Assembly (NCBI GenBank): GCA_039881045.1
Contig: JAYWVB010000006.1
Coordinates: 1,116,001 to 1,180,000, forward strand
Source of the DNA: Chaetomium olivaceum
Taxonomy: Eukaryota; Ascomycota; Sordariomycetes; Sordariales; Chaetomiaceae
Direction of reading: 5' to 3'
DNA length: 64,000 nucleotides
The translations under genes and the position numbers were made by a program. Each line of letters opens with the position of its first letter. Position 1 is the first letter of the stretch. A model generated the notes under the pieces. The model was not told the DNA's origin. It did no database searches and was given only the letters and a program-made list of their open reading frames with translations. Below are positions 22,002 to 33,050 of this stretch, piece by piece.

Positions 22002-23352
22002 AACCCTCGGACATAGATCGGCCACTTCAACACATCAACAAGAAGGGACGGCCTGTTTCGCAATGCCAGCACTGTCGCGCAATGCGCAAGTCGCGCGCCG
22101 CCCACGTCAAGTGCGACTGCGGCGAGAAGACGCATAAGTGCGTGCACTTGAGACCTGTAATCGATGGTCACAAGGGTGAGCATTGTCGTGTCTGATTGAT
22201 CAAGGCTCTGCTCCTTTTGATTCCTGACCTTCCTTCGCAGAAAGCTGCTGCTGTGGCCATGGCGGCCGCTGCACCTGCTCGCACAAGAGGGAGCCGACGC
22301 TGGACACGGTGCCCGAGTCCGACTCGGACGAGCCCGTCCCAGCGCAGCCCAAGGTCGCCAAGGCTAGCTCCCGCCCGAGACGTCGCGCCAACACGACCAA
22401 CTCGGATGCCTGCCTGTCCTTCGACGCCAACGGTAACCACAAGCCGACGTACAAGCACGCCAAAGCTTCGCAAAAATGCGGACCGTACCAGCTAACCCGC
22501 GGCAACTCGGTGACGAGCGCGAGCAGCATGGGTAGCATGAGAAACCGATCAATGGACGACCTCTTTGGCGCCAGCGCCAACGGCGATTCCAGCTCCGCGA
22601 CTGGGAGCAGCAGCACCGATAGCATTGCTCAGGCGCAACGCCGAGTCAAGTCGGAAGCTGCCTCTCCCCTATTGGAGGGCTCCTCTTCTTTTGCCCAGCT
22701 CAACGGGCAACTCCCGCCCTTGGATCTTTCGGGTATCAAGTATCCCCCATACATCCCGAACAGCGCCGACTTCTTCGGCTCCCTGTCGGATTATGAGCAG
22801 CCCATGTTCAGCGCCGGGCTGAGCGCGGCTTCGGTCGATTGGAGCGGCTACGAAGGCCTGGAACTGGCCGGCAAGACGGCCGACTTTGCGCCTTCGAACT
22901 ACAGCCAACCGCAGAGCTACGGTGGCTTCGACTTTACCGGGTCGGAGCATATCCCGACGATGACGACCACCACCTCGACATCGGGCGAAGTTTCCGAAGT
23001 AGAGGACTTCTTATCGAATCCGCTCGACGATTTTGAGACTTATCAGAGCAGCGCTTCCCTTAGCGGGTACGGCTTCGGCCACACGCACGTCGGTCTGCTT
23101 GGAAACACGGATCTCACGAATTTGGACTTGGACGAACTCGGCTACATGAAGAAGGACGCCAGCAAGTTCCTGCCGACTCCTGCCACCATGTCCGGCGACG
23201 ACCCAACGCTTCTCACCACCAGCGCGCCTGCGTTCAGCGGCCTCAACTCACTAGACGACGACCCGGGTTTCTGGATGAACGACTACACGATGCCTGCTCT
23301 CACCGAATCCCCCACGGAAAGCAACATGGTGTCATTTTGGGACGGGCAATAA
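21643..23352 (+). CDS. Copper-fist transcription factor
   Basis: Exons 21643-21718, 22017-22175 and 22241-23352 (448 residues, intact). Residues 1-40 form the copper-fist DNA-binding domain: C10, C13, C22 and H24 as zinc ligands in KWACEACVRGHRVSNCQHH, and the KKGRP minor-groove motif at residues 34-38. Residues 40-75 keep the Cys/His-rich CQHCRAMRKSR, VKCDCGEKTHKC spacing that binds copper in Ace1/Mac1/Cuf1/GRISEA proteins. A further Cys cluster CCCGHGGRCTC lies at 81-91. The rest is Ser/Thr-rich with acidic segments (EVEDFLSNPLDDFE, LDLDELGYM), probably activation regions. It should be a nuclear copper-sensing regulator of copper uptake or detoxification genes; I cannot decide between the starvation and excess types. 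Intron 1 is long (298 nt) and contains a GA microsatellite. Confidence 0.9.
21971..21999. repeat. (GA)n microsatellite in intron 1 of the copper-fist gene
   Basis: About 14 GA units within the first intron, a short distance upstream of the acceptor AG at 22015-22016. Confidence 0.9.
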
Positions 23353-24802
23353 CAAGCGCGATACTCGGTAGCGACCAGCCTGACGGTTTCCCGCACTTTC
23401 GGTTTCGAATACCCTATCCTCGATCAGTTCCGGGAGCGATGGTTCAAACAGCGGATACCCTCGATGCCACATACATATTCCACTTGTTCGCCGGAGTCAT
23501 GATTCGGTCGCATTTACTGGCTTACACGGAATGGAGCGCGCAGACGGGGCGGCGATCTGGTCAGGGCGGTTTTCTTCGAGGTGGTGGCGCAGAAGGCTGT
23601 TGATTTTATTTTCCTTTTCCGTTTATTTCCTTCCGTCTGGGCATGAAAGTCAAACGACATGATGATCATTTCTCTTGCCCTCATCATATTTTCTGCATCA
23701 CATGCATCATATCACGCCCAATTTCGTTTCCCGCATTTCCTGTCGCATTTTCAGCCGGAGGCGCGTTTTAGGGTTCACAAAGGAGACAAGAAAAAAAGGA
23801 GAGGCACGTTTGTTTCTGGCGATGTTGTTGTGAGGCTCGGGAATCCCGACGACCTGCAACGGGCAGCCACATGTGTGTGGCTATTTGAATTACCATACGG
23901 CACTATGGTGCACTATTTACGTTTTTGCGGTGGCTTGCACATCCCAAGCTCATCCGTTTCCGCTGTTTACGGTTCCCCGTTTCTACACCACCACGATTTG
24001 AATCTAGATGCTGGGAGCATGGGGCACATAAGAGCGAGCATAGCATCACAGCATTGCGGGAAAAGAGAGAAGAAGAATAGAACAGACATTTTCTTGTTGG
24101 GTTGGCTGGCTGGCTGGCCTGTCCGGAATGGGGATGGTGGTTGACTCCCCCTTTTGGGTTTTCCCCGTGATCAAGAGGTATTGTATTTCCGTGGTTGATG
24201 TGTCCCGCTCATGCCGATCGGGCTTGACAACCAACCGTCGACGACCCCCCTTTTTTGGTGTGGTTTTCCTGGCCCGCTTTTGCTGGGAAACTCCCTGATC
24301 CCTCCTTTGCCCGTGGAGGCCAGTGGAAAGCGAAGACAGCGGCTCCGCCGCACTTCTTGCTGTGTCCGTGTCCGCGGCCAAATCTCGGCATTCTCGGCCC
24401 TGTTCTTGCAGCGGCGGTGAGCCGCACTGGAGTGCCCCCAGTCCCGGTCGCCAGGCTGCGGATGGCGGGGCAGCGGCGCATTCATTCCCCCACTTGGGGG
24501 GGGGAGAAACGAAGTTTCCTTACATAAACCCACTTGGAAGTTTCGACGGCTGATTCTGTCGGTTGGTGGGGTTATTGTTCACCCCACGGGAATATGTTTG
24601 GGTGGATGGGATGGGTGGATGGGCACCGAGGTGAGTTGACGCGAGAAGGGCTGAGTGGGTACCTTTAGGGTAGGTCGGTGGGGTCAGAGATTTGGTTCTT
24701 TGGTTGCTCTGCTGAGTGGACACAGGACAGGAATCGAAGACACACAGATACCATGTATGTAGTTGACAGGTAAGTTGCAGAAAGATTACAGCTAAGCCAT
24801 GT

Positions 24803-24840
24803 ATGTCAGTCAGTCAGTCAGGCAGGTCAGGCAGGTCAGT
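24803..24840. repeat. GTCA / GGCAGGTCA short tandem repeats
   Basis: Four GTCA units are followed by two copies of a GGCAGGTCA unit. Part of the repeat-rich island. Confidence 0.8.
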
Positions 24841-24967
24841 CCAGAAACTCCCACTCCCACCCCCCGGAAGCCGCCGCCGCTCCTCGGCCCTCGGGCTGGG
24901 AGCGCGCGCGCAGGAATCCATCGGTTCGGTTCGAATCGGCTTGGCCCCTCCCTCCCCCCCCGCCTCG

Positions 24968-24992
24968 TCTTGTCTTGTCTTGTCTTGTCTTT
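24968..24992. repeat. (TCTTG)n pentanucleotide repeat
   Basis: Four to five consecutive TCTTG units ending in TTTT. Confidence 0.8.
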
Positions 24993-25265
24993 TCTAAGAA
25001 TAAACTACTCTTCTGCGTCGGGCGTCTCTTGCGCGCGCGTGGCTTGTGCTCTCGGCTACGGTTGGTGTGCTTGTATGTACATACTTGTAAACGTTAGTGT
25101 GTCGGACTGACTCGTCCCCTGCAGGTGGGCGAAGTACATATGTACATCTATCTGTATGCTGCGAGGCCGGTGCCGGTGCTGGTGCTGGTGCTGGTGCATG
25201 GCATTGGATTGCGGCATTGGGTGATGGCGGACATGGCATCATAGCGTGGGCAATTGCGGGGTTGC

Positions 25266-25268
<3 letters not shown>

Positions 25269-25296
<28 letters not shown>
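25269..25296. repeat. (GT)n microsatellite
   Basis: About 14 GT units. A run of GGTGCT-type hexamers precedes it at about 25174-25198. Confidence 0.85.
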
Positions 25297-25530
25297 TGCC
25301 CGCCCTGTTTTGGGGGTGTGTTTGTTGGTTGCACGGGCGTTGAGACGGAGAGGCATCGGACGGATGGACTGGTGGGTTGACTGGCGGGCGGGCTGGCGGG
25401 TGGGCAAATCCTGGGGTAAAAAGTAGAGTGGTCGGTTGCTGTCATGTGAAGGTGCCCTGCCCCTCCCGGGAGAAGGGTCACACGTGGGGGGTGAAAGAAG
25501 GCTAGCTGGCTGCCCGCTTTGAGAGGGGAG

Positions 25531-25560
25531 GGCTCTGCTGCTCTGCTGCTCTGCTGCTTA
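25531..25560. repeat. CTCTGCTG nonamer-like tandem
   Basis: Three copies of a CTCTGCTG(CT) unit, then degenerate GGTGCTT copies up to about 25577. Confidence 0.7.
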
Positions 25561-26548
25561 GGTGCTTGGGTGCTTTGGGCTCCGTGGCCAGTCGTCCGAG
25601 ACTTGGCTGGCTGAACTGGCTGGCTGAACTGCTTAGTTAGTTAGCTGTTTGGGGCTGATGTGGTGATGGCTTTTTGGTTTTGGTTTCTCCTCGGCCCGGC
25701 TTGTACGGTGCGAGCGGCTCTGGCCTCGGGAGAGAACCGGCGGGGTGTTCTGATGGTTGCCCTTTTCCTTTTCTTTTTGCTGGGTAATGATTTAAGCTAG
25801 GAGAGCGCGGTAACCAGAAACCAGGCTTTTGGGTTGCGGATGTGGGGAGAGATAATCTGGCAAGTGACTGGCTGACTGGCTTGTTGGCTTGTTACACGGG
25901 AGCCGGTTGCCCCCCAAGAACCGGCAAGGGACACCCTGACATGACGAGCCAGCCGTTGAGAGTTTATTTCTTTTTCTTGCTTCGATGCCGTCGGATAGTT
26001 CCGTAGACACGGCAAAGGGGCCGCGCGATGTGACATGGTGGCATTAGCCCGTCCTTTGACAAGTCATGCACTGTTGAGGCTGCAGCTCGGACGAAGCTCA
26101 CCGCAAGAGGTGAGTAGACAGGTTGATCCCCGATCGGGCATCGACACCGAGTCTGAGGTGGCCCTCCGAGAGAACCGTGATGACCGGTCTGTGGAGGGGA
26201 AATGATCGACTGCGGTTCCAGCTTCTCGCTTACTGTCGGGGGGGAGCAAAAAGATTGTTGTCTCGGGGCTGGGTTGATGATTGTCAGGGGCTGACGGGAG
26301 TCAGGTATCACAAGGTGAACACGCGTGAAAGCAGTGCAATCGAGACATCCGGGTCCGTCGTTAGTGAGTGAGTCTCAAGTCAATAGGCGAGGCGCATTAT
26401 GCTCTATGCAACCTTGTTGAAGCCTCCCACCCTTCGGCCCAAAAAAAAGAAAAAGAAAAAACCTGAAAGATAAACTGGAAACCGAGGAGGGAAAAAAGTA
26501 AAGGAAAAGTAAAGACAAGAAAAAGAAGAAAAGTAAAGAAAACGGTAA

Positions 26549-26596
26549 CGTACTTGCATAACGAGTGGGCCACCATAACGAGTGGGCCACTTTTCC
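26549..26596 (+). repeat. Left terminal inverted repeat of the pogo element
   Basis: 48 bp, 46 of 48 matching the right end. Contains the sub-motif CATAACGAGTGGGCCA twice. Confidence 0.93.
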
Positions 26597-26655
26597 CGGA
26601 CCTCAACCACTTTGTGTAAGTCAATTCAGCCACAACAGCTCAAATCAATTGAAAA

Positions 26656-28303
26656 CTACTCGGAGTCACTGTCTTCAGACATCTCGCAAACTACTTGACA
26701 TGTCCGCGCATTGTGGCCGGGCTTCTTGCAGTTGCTGCAGAGCCGAATGCGTGGCCCACCCACTGTTATACAACCACTACTCCCAGACGTTTCCTCGCAG
26801 TCCTTATCACCAAGTCCCCGGTCAGCCATCAAACCCTTTGCCTCTTGTAAACTAAGTGATCCTCCTTCCTGCAGACGGTTTTCTTTGTCCTACGGCGCTT
26901 GCTTAGTCGCTCATTTGCTGTACGAAGTTCCTGGGCCTCAGCTCGGAGTAACACCATTTCATGTGCCAATTTTGAGATGCTCTTGGCCTGCAAGTCGATG
27001 ATGTCGAAAATGTGAGTCGGAGAGCTACCTTGATGGTTCTCGATCTTCCGCTTGAGAGTGATGGAGCTCTTGGTCGCGTCGTACGCATTGGATGGGGTCT
27101 TCAGGGCCCAAGTCGAGGCTGTTCCGGGACGCGAGTTTGGAGGAGATGGGGTAAGTGGCTTAGGGTCGAGGCAAGAAACTACCAATTCAGGGTCAAAAGG
27201 AACAAGGCCAGTTGCTCTAAAGCCCGCTCGTATGTTGTTCGCTGTGATGGAAGCGTGAAATGCCTCGACAAACGCGTCGAAGAAGTCCTCCTTCGTAATG
27301 TGGGTGATCTGCATCCGCATCATCTGCTCAATCCGCTTGCCGTACGAGGCCTTGAGCGGACTAAAACACCCAACATCAAGAGGCTGGAGAAAGTGGGAAG
27401 AATGGGGAGGCATGCAAAGTGTAACAATGTTGTTGGCCTTACAGAAATCTTCGAAGTCGACCGAGTGGTGGCTTTCGTGGCCGTCAAGGATGAGCAGTCG
27501 ATACACCCTCTCGTACGGCGTTGGTAGCCTGGTCGAAATGTTTTAGCCAATCGAGGCCAATCTCATTTGTTGTCCAGCCATTTTCGCTTGTGTGGACTCT
27601 CCATTCGGGCTGGAACCGGCTGTCCTGGTACCAGGGAGGAGGTGGTTTTTCCCCTTGACGACAAAGTACGGCGGCACGACCCAGCCATCCGCACACACAG
27701 CTTGGATCACCGTAACCCACTCTCGATTGCCAGGCTGCTTTGTGCGAGGCCGCCCACGTCGCTCGGAGCTCGTCACGACCTTTGCACTCGAAAGCATGCC
27801 CATCTGGAACCCAGTCTCGTCGAAGTTGTAGATATCCCCCTCTTGGATCGCGTATTTGTCGATTATGCGTACGAGCCGAAACCACGCGTTTACCACGTCG
27901 GGATCTTCGCATTGGGTCTCTTGTAATCGATTCGGCGTCGGAAACGCGTTGTAACCTTGGAATGTCGCTTTACGAAACCGTTTGCCCATCGGGGTCCGAC
28001 GCCCGACGCGCCGCGTGCGGCCCGAAGGCGATCGGCCATTTCTCGAAGGTCGGAGAGCTGGGGCTGAAATCCTCGCGCATCAAGGTCGAGTACCCTCTCA
28101 AGAAGGACTTGTTCTTCGAAGTCGGTCAATTTTCGAAGGTTGGCTGGTATTTCGGGTCGTGGTTGCTTTCCAGCGCGTCGATGTTGAAGCGAGCTTCGCG
28201 GAATCTCGTAGATCGTAGCAGCCTTCCGTACGGAAAGTTTAGGGTCTTTCTTAAGAGCTTCAAGCGCAAGGATTATACGACTCTCTTTTGGAAGAGGTTG
28301 CAT
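26656..28303 (-). pseudogene. pogo/Fot1 transposase, frame-broken
   Basis: Start ATG at 28303 (MQPLPKES). In order: an N-terminal helix-turn-helix (SVRKAATIYEIPRSSLQHR), a CENP-B-like second helical domain (RWANGFVKRHSKVTTRF), then the DDE_1 catalytic domain with YNFDETGFQMG (first Asp), LLILDGHESHHS (second Asp) and FLQPLDVGCFSPLK (third Asp). The end is a CCHC zinc knuckle (CSNCKKPGHNARTC) and an acidic tail with stop at 26656-26658. The reading frame changes at about 27920-27927, 27632-27645, 27500-27506 and 26876-26884. Three of these need one added base, the third needs one removed or two added. Between breaks the frame is free of stops and the catalytic residues remain. The knuckle is typical of fungal members. 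Confidence 0.88.
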
Positions 28304-28352
28304 TTTGTATTGTGAAGGAAATGCGTTATGAAGTTGGGAGGTTGCAAAGGAA

Positions 28353-28400
28353 GAAAAGTGGCCCACTCGTTATGTTGGTCCACTCGTTATGCAAGTACGT
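28353..28400 (-). repeat. Right terminal inverted repeat of the pogo element
   Basis: Reverse complement of the left end with two substitutions, both in the outer sub-motif. Confidence 0.93.
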
Positions 28401-28402
28401 TA

Positions 28403-28868
28403 AAGACTAAAGAAGAAAAGGTAAAGAAACTCAAATAAATCGAATCGAGTAAGGAAGGAAGTAAATAAAATAAAGCCATTTTCTATAGACCTTTGAAAGG
28501 GTTTCGTTTGGTTTCGTTTCGAATCGAGGTTTGGTCAGTAGTAGACTGAGAGTCTGGTTATTGGCCAGAATGTGGCTACATTTTGTCGACGGCGGTCAAG
28601 TACCACTCTCTAAAGTGATTCAACGGTCACTGACATAATTAATGTCATGAGAAGGGAGTGAGGCATGTAACATTAAAGCTATGTATCCGGACATACACAC
28701 AAGACAACCAACTACCGCCCAGCCCAGCCCAACGCCCGCTCCGGGTATACAACCACACAAATATATAAACAATTTGCGAACGCTGCTCTCGGCTCATGCC
28801 ACTTGAAAGACAGTGCTGCGTAAGACCAACACAAAGTACGTCTGTCACGGGGCAAAAGTAAAACCTCC
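28403..28868. other. Intergenic region between transposon and Zn2Cys6 gene
   Basis: A-rich sequence next to the insertion site, then the 3' flank of the Zn2Cys6 gene. Nothing else is seen. Confidence 0.5.
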
Positions 28869-31759
28869 CTAGGCAAGCCCGCCATCGTTAGGATCCTCAT
28901 ACCAAGTGAGGTATCCGTTCCTCAACACTGCGCGCACATCCACCAGCGCCGGGAGCGGGTCATCCCGGGTCTCCACGCTCCCCGCCTCCGTCTTGACATT
29001 GCTAGGAGCGACAGCATTAACACCATCACCGTTAGTCGGAGCACCGTGCCCAGCAGCAGTAGCAGCAACGCCAAGCGCCGCCTCTGCATGCTGCGCATTC
29101 CCAGAGGCCGCAGCCGCAGCCGCATCTGAACCCGGCAGCAGTGGCGGAGCCGTCAACGGCACTAGCCAGATCTGCCAGCTGCTGCAAGTTCTGGCCGGCG
29201 GCAGCCGCAGTGGCACCCGGGTCCGCGGCGGCGCCCTGAAGACGCGATTGGTACCAGGTAAGTTTGTGGCGCACAGCGGCGTTCCACGCAGAGGGCGCCA
29301 TGCTGTACTCGAGGACCTCGCCGGTCAGGCGGGCGGCTTCGTCGCGCGTGTTAGCGAAACGCTGCAGCTCGATGAGGCCGAGGGCGGCGACGGCGACGAA
29401 GTGGTGGGTGACAGGGCTAAACAAGTCGTGCTTGGTGGCGAGGAGGCCGGTCAACTTCTCGGTGGCCTGGAGGAGGTTGGGGGGCCGCTGCTGCTCCCGA
29501 TCCGGACAGAGCAGCTCAGCCACGGCGCGGAGGTGCCAGTAGGCTAGGTTAAGCACAGGATGGTTGTTCTCGCTCGGGATGACCCAGCTTAACATTTGGG
29601 TGATCCCGGAGAGCAGTATAGCCAAGGACCGAGACTCTGAAGCGTCGGTAGGTGATTTGAGAAGGAAGGGCACGATAAAATTGGAGACGTAGGAGGCCCC
29701 TGTTAAATTGGTTAGGAGGCGAAGCAGGCAACGGATGGAGAAAGACTCACGGAGCAAGGCAAAAACGGTCTCCCCGACGATATGCTTCAAGCCCGGCGGA
29801 GGAACGATAAGGTCACTGACGATCATGGTCGGCTTGGCCATCCCGAGCGCATGCCAGCGATCCAACATGACTAAAACCCACCACGACCGCAAGGCAACGT
29901 TGTCATCCGAGTTAGGATCCTGTTCGGGATTCGGATTAGGGTCGATTGCCCGAGAATAGACCCCCATTGAATACCCAAGTCCGATAGCCCGAGCGAGGAT
30001 GTCGAACTTGGTCGGGACCAGCACGCCCTTCGCAGACGCGATACTGACGCAGTCCACCGATATCATGGCCATGATCAAGGTCTGGAGGCGCACTAGATCG
30101 GTGACAGAAGAGCGCGGTTTTCGCTCGGCCTCCCATTGGTGTAGAAGGCGCCATGTGGTAACAGTATCGCCGTCCATTTGACCGCCAGAATCGGGAGAGA
30201 AGTGTTTCATCACGGAAAAGAATCCGTTGTAGAAGGCATTCTGGAGGCCTAACGGTGCCCGCCACAAGAGGGACTGCACCAGGGCCTTGCTGCTCGCCAA
30301 CACTGGGAAAATCGGGTGAATATGCTCCAAGTAGCTGAAAGTCGCTGGTTAGTACGGGAATTCAAGGGAAAAGACTCAGGGCTGGTACACATACCGATTG
30401 AAAACAACGTCATCAATTTCCGGTAGTTGGTCCGCTTGATGCGACGACCCTTGAGCGAGGCCGCCCTGTGCCATGTTGGCCATCATGTCGGGCTGGCCTT
30501 GCAGACTAATATCGTTCGTCGAAGCTGGATATGGCAATGGTGCGGTAGGCTTCAAGGCGAGGTCGGTCGAATTTCCGGGTAGTTGCGGGCGGAATTCGGG
30601 CTCCACGTAGGGCAAAATCGACCGATGTTCAGAGTTGAAGGTCGACGATAATCTGTTTGGAGACGGAGTTTGAAACCCTTCGCCAGAAATACTAGCAAAT
30701 GGGCGCTTCCTGCTCTCGTCAACTAAGCCCGGAGAAACAAACGACTCGCTTGACGGTCTCCTCTCAGGGCCCTCGACGTTGGTGCTGAGTCTGCCTTCGA
30801 TGGTATTGATGCGGTCTGCAAGTTCTTTGATGTACCTAAAGCGGGTCAGCACGAACAGACCTTCCATCGAACAGCTTTTTATGTATCCCGGCTGGGGGGA
30901 CCATTTCAACTCACCCTTTACTAGGTCCCCGCTTCTGAGGCACTCGACTAAACAGGCACTGTGCGTTCGATCGTCGACAGTTGGAACAAGGTGCCTCGTT
31001 GGCCTCCGTCTGCGCATCGCACTTGATCTTCTTGCGACGACACTCATCACAAGCCCGGGACACCTTGGACCGCTTCCTGGGTGGTGTGGCGTCAGGCACC
31101 TGGTACTGGGAATGTACCTGTGACAGGTGATCCATCGACATGTGATGAGGGAGTTGGGGCGGAGGCGGTGGGTTTTGTGCATAGTGATGTTGCTGAGGCT
31201 GGCCAGGGTGTGACATGACATCTTGGAGCTCATGGCTTTGAAGTTCATGGTTGTGGCTTTGAAGTTCATGGCCGTGGTTTTGAAGTTCATGGTTGTGGTT
31301 TTGAAGTTCATGGCTGTGGTTCTGGAGCTCATGCTCATGAGACTGCATCTCACGCTCGTGATTTTGCAGCGATGCTTCCAACTGCTCCTGAAGATTCGGC
31401 TCAGACTGATGTTGTTGCACTTGGCCTTCCTGGCCATCTTGCTGCTGTATGGATTGCTGGTCCTGTGCTTGAACTTGGGCGGCAGCAGCCATCATGGGCG
31501 CAAGGCCCTGCGATAACTGGGCCGCTAGCTGAAGCTCATCCGCGCTCACTGGAGGGAGGGAGTTCTGTTGCTGCGGGGCCGGTGACTCCTGGAGGCCCTG
31601 AAGTTGGTGCAGCTCGTGGTGCTCGTGGTGCTCCTGGTGCTCAGACATGTTGGGCAAGCCATGGTGCTCTGGTTGAGTGGGCTGATGATCCATCTGGTTG
31701 TCAAGCTCACGATGCTGGGTGAGCTGCTCATAGTACTGCGCCTCTGCACTGTCGACCAT
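28869..31759 (-). CDS. Zn2Cys6 transcription factor (Rgt1-like layout)
   Basis: Exons 31759-30915, 30835-30395 and 30334-28869. Residues 1-235 are Gln/His-rich, including a seven-residue repeat of the HELQNHx type. The binuclear cluster is CDECRRKKIKC...CSNC...C with Cys at 237, 240, 247, 258, 261 and 268, followed by QKRGPSKGYIKELADRI, a linker I associate with Rgt1-like glucose-responsive regulators. The middle homology region (around VTDLVRLQTLIMAM and RAIGLGYSMGVYSRA) is the fungal_trans domain. Near the end the frame must change. A weak 55-nt intron (29162-29216, GTGCCA...CTAG) restores it in phase and would give 898 residues; otherwise there is an indel near 29165. A second possible start, MDEKKATPEEAED at 31826, lies in a different frame separated by a G7/C7 run at 31761-31767. 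Targets unknown. Confidence 0.8.
31206..31345 (-). repeat. In-gene 21-bp repeat encoding HELQNHx heptads
   Basis: About six consecutive heptads of the HELQ(N/S)H(S/N/G) kind in the N-terminal part of the Zn2Cys6 factor. The DNA units are visible as TTGAAGTTCATGG-type repeats on the plus strand. Confidence 0.85.
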
Positions 31760-31826
31760 CGGGGGGGTAGCTTTGTTGCATCACGGTGTCTTCGGCCTCT
31801 TCAGGCGTGGCTTTCTTCTCGTCCAT

Positions 31827-33050
31827 CACGAGCTTAGAAAAGCAGCACAAAACAGGTCGAGTGTGAAGCAAATGCGCAATCGTCCAACACTTGTGGGCTT
31901 TCTTGTACAGCAAGCTGTGAGCTGCACGTTTGTCGACAGCAGTCTACACAATGCTGAAATGAATGTGTAGCTGGTCGGTCACACACGACCACACTGGAGA
32001 ACAATTAATTAGTATGGACAGTGAATAAAAAAATGCCTCGACTTGATCGACTGCTCAATTGATGTGATGTTGTTGCTATCGAGTGCAAGTGCAGATACAA
32101 GAAAAAAACATGATTCCGATAAGTGACAAAATGTTAATCGACAGCATGTCAAAACAACACCATCGCCAATGTGTTTCTGATGAACCACACCCATCGGAAC
32201 CAAGTACAATGCATTGTGGTAGCCACAAGCAGGCAGAGTGATTGGGAAAATCGGTAAGGCCTGAAACGTACCTTGGTTCGGCCCAGGAAACTATTCCCAG
32301 TCGGCTCTGGATCCTAGGATTATTGTCGCTGCGGAAGAACTGACAGCTCCGATCGAGAGGGAACGGAACTGGAAGGAGTTTTCACCGTGGTTGGCAAGCG
32401 GAAAATTCTTGCGGGTTCGCGGATAAAGCTTGCTGTGGGAACTTGGGGCTTGAATTATTTTGGAGGAGGCGCGTTGTTGTGGCTGGTGGCCGTGTGTAGA
32501 TAGTTTGTTCACGGTGTTGCGCACGGCCTAGTTCTTGACCCCTTTCTTCATCACAGATTCACAGGCCCTGATCACAGGTGACAGCAGTGGTTATCATCGC
32601 TGCAGGGATATTTAACAGTCATGCCTTCAATGAGTTAGTCTTGCAGTGGTTTCATAACCAGAAGTTTGCTTGGTCTGCTGAATGATAGTATTTGCAAGCC
32701 CCTTTTCAATCTTCAGAGCATCAAACAACAACAAAACAATCCACAGCAAAGTTGACCGCCTCACCGCCCAACGCTGCAAAAACGAGAAATAGCCAAAGGG
32801 TATATAAGAGCGGTGACTATACTACCCACGTTCCATTAAAAATGTTTGTGGCTGCCCATGACACAGAGGGCAGCCGGTTTATGGCGAAGTGTGAACTGGC
32901 GAAATGGTGAAGACGAGAGAGAGAGAGAGACGAAAGAGACAGACACCTTCCCCCAGCTCCTTGTTCCCACAAAAACTCAACAACGCATCCATCCCCCCTG
33001 GGTGGACATTGCAGCCACCCCCGCCTCAGCGCCTGGGTGCCACATTCCAC
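31827..33050. promoter_or_regulatory. Upstream region of the Zn2Cys6 gene
   Basis: About 1.2 kb between two minus-strand genes. It should hold the Zn2Cys6 promoter and the 3' flank of the coiled-coil gene. A short GA repeat lies at about 32911-32929. No gene or RNA is supported. Confidence 0.45.

Larger units (their letters stand above)
23353..26548. other. 3.2-kb gene-free region rich in simple repeats
   Basis: Begins with the 3' UTR of the copper-fist gene. Between about 24590 and 25660 it holds many different short tandem repeats (see separate entries). 26440-26546 is a purine-rich, A-rich tract on the plus strand into which the pogo element inserted. No gene is supported. Confidence 0.55.
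26549..28400 (-). mobile_element. pogo/Fot1-type DNA transposon (Tc1/mariner superfamily)
   Basis: A complete-looking element of 1852 bp. The 48-bp terminal inverted repeats (26549-26596 and 28353-28400) differ at only two positions and begin ACGTACTTGCATAACGAG. A TA target-site duplication is present at 26547-26548 and 28401-28402, as expected for this superfamily. Each terminal repeat holds two copies of CATAACGAGTGG(G/A)CCA, likely transposase binding sites. One transposase gene on the minus strand fills the interior. Its frame is broken several times, so this copy is probably non-autonomous, but the ends look young. It sits about 470 bp from the stop codon of the Zn2Cys6 gene. Confidence 0.93.
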
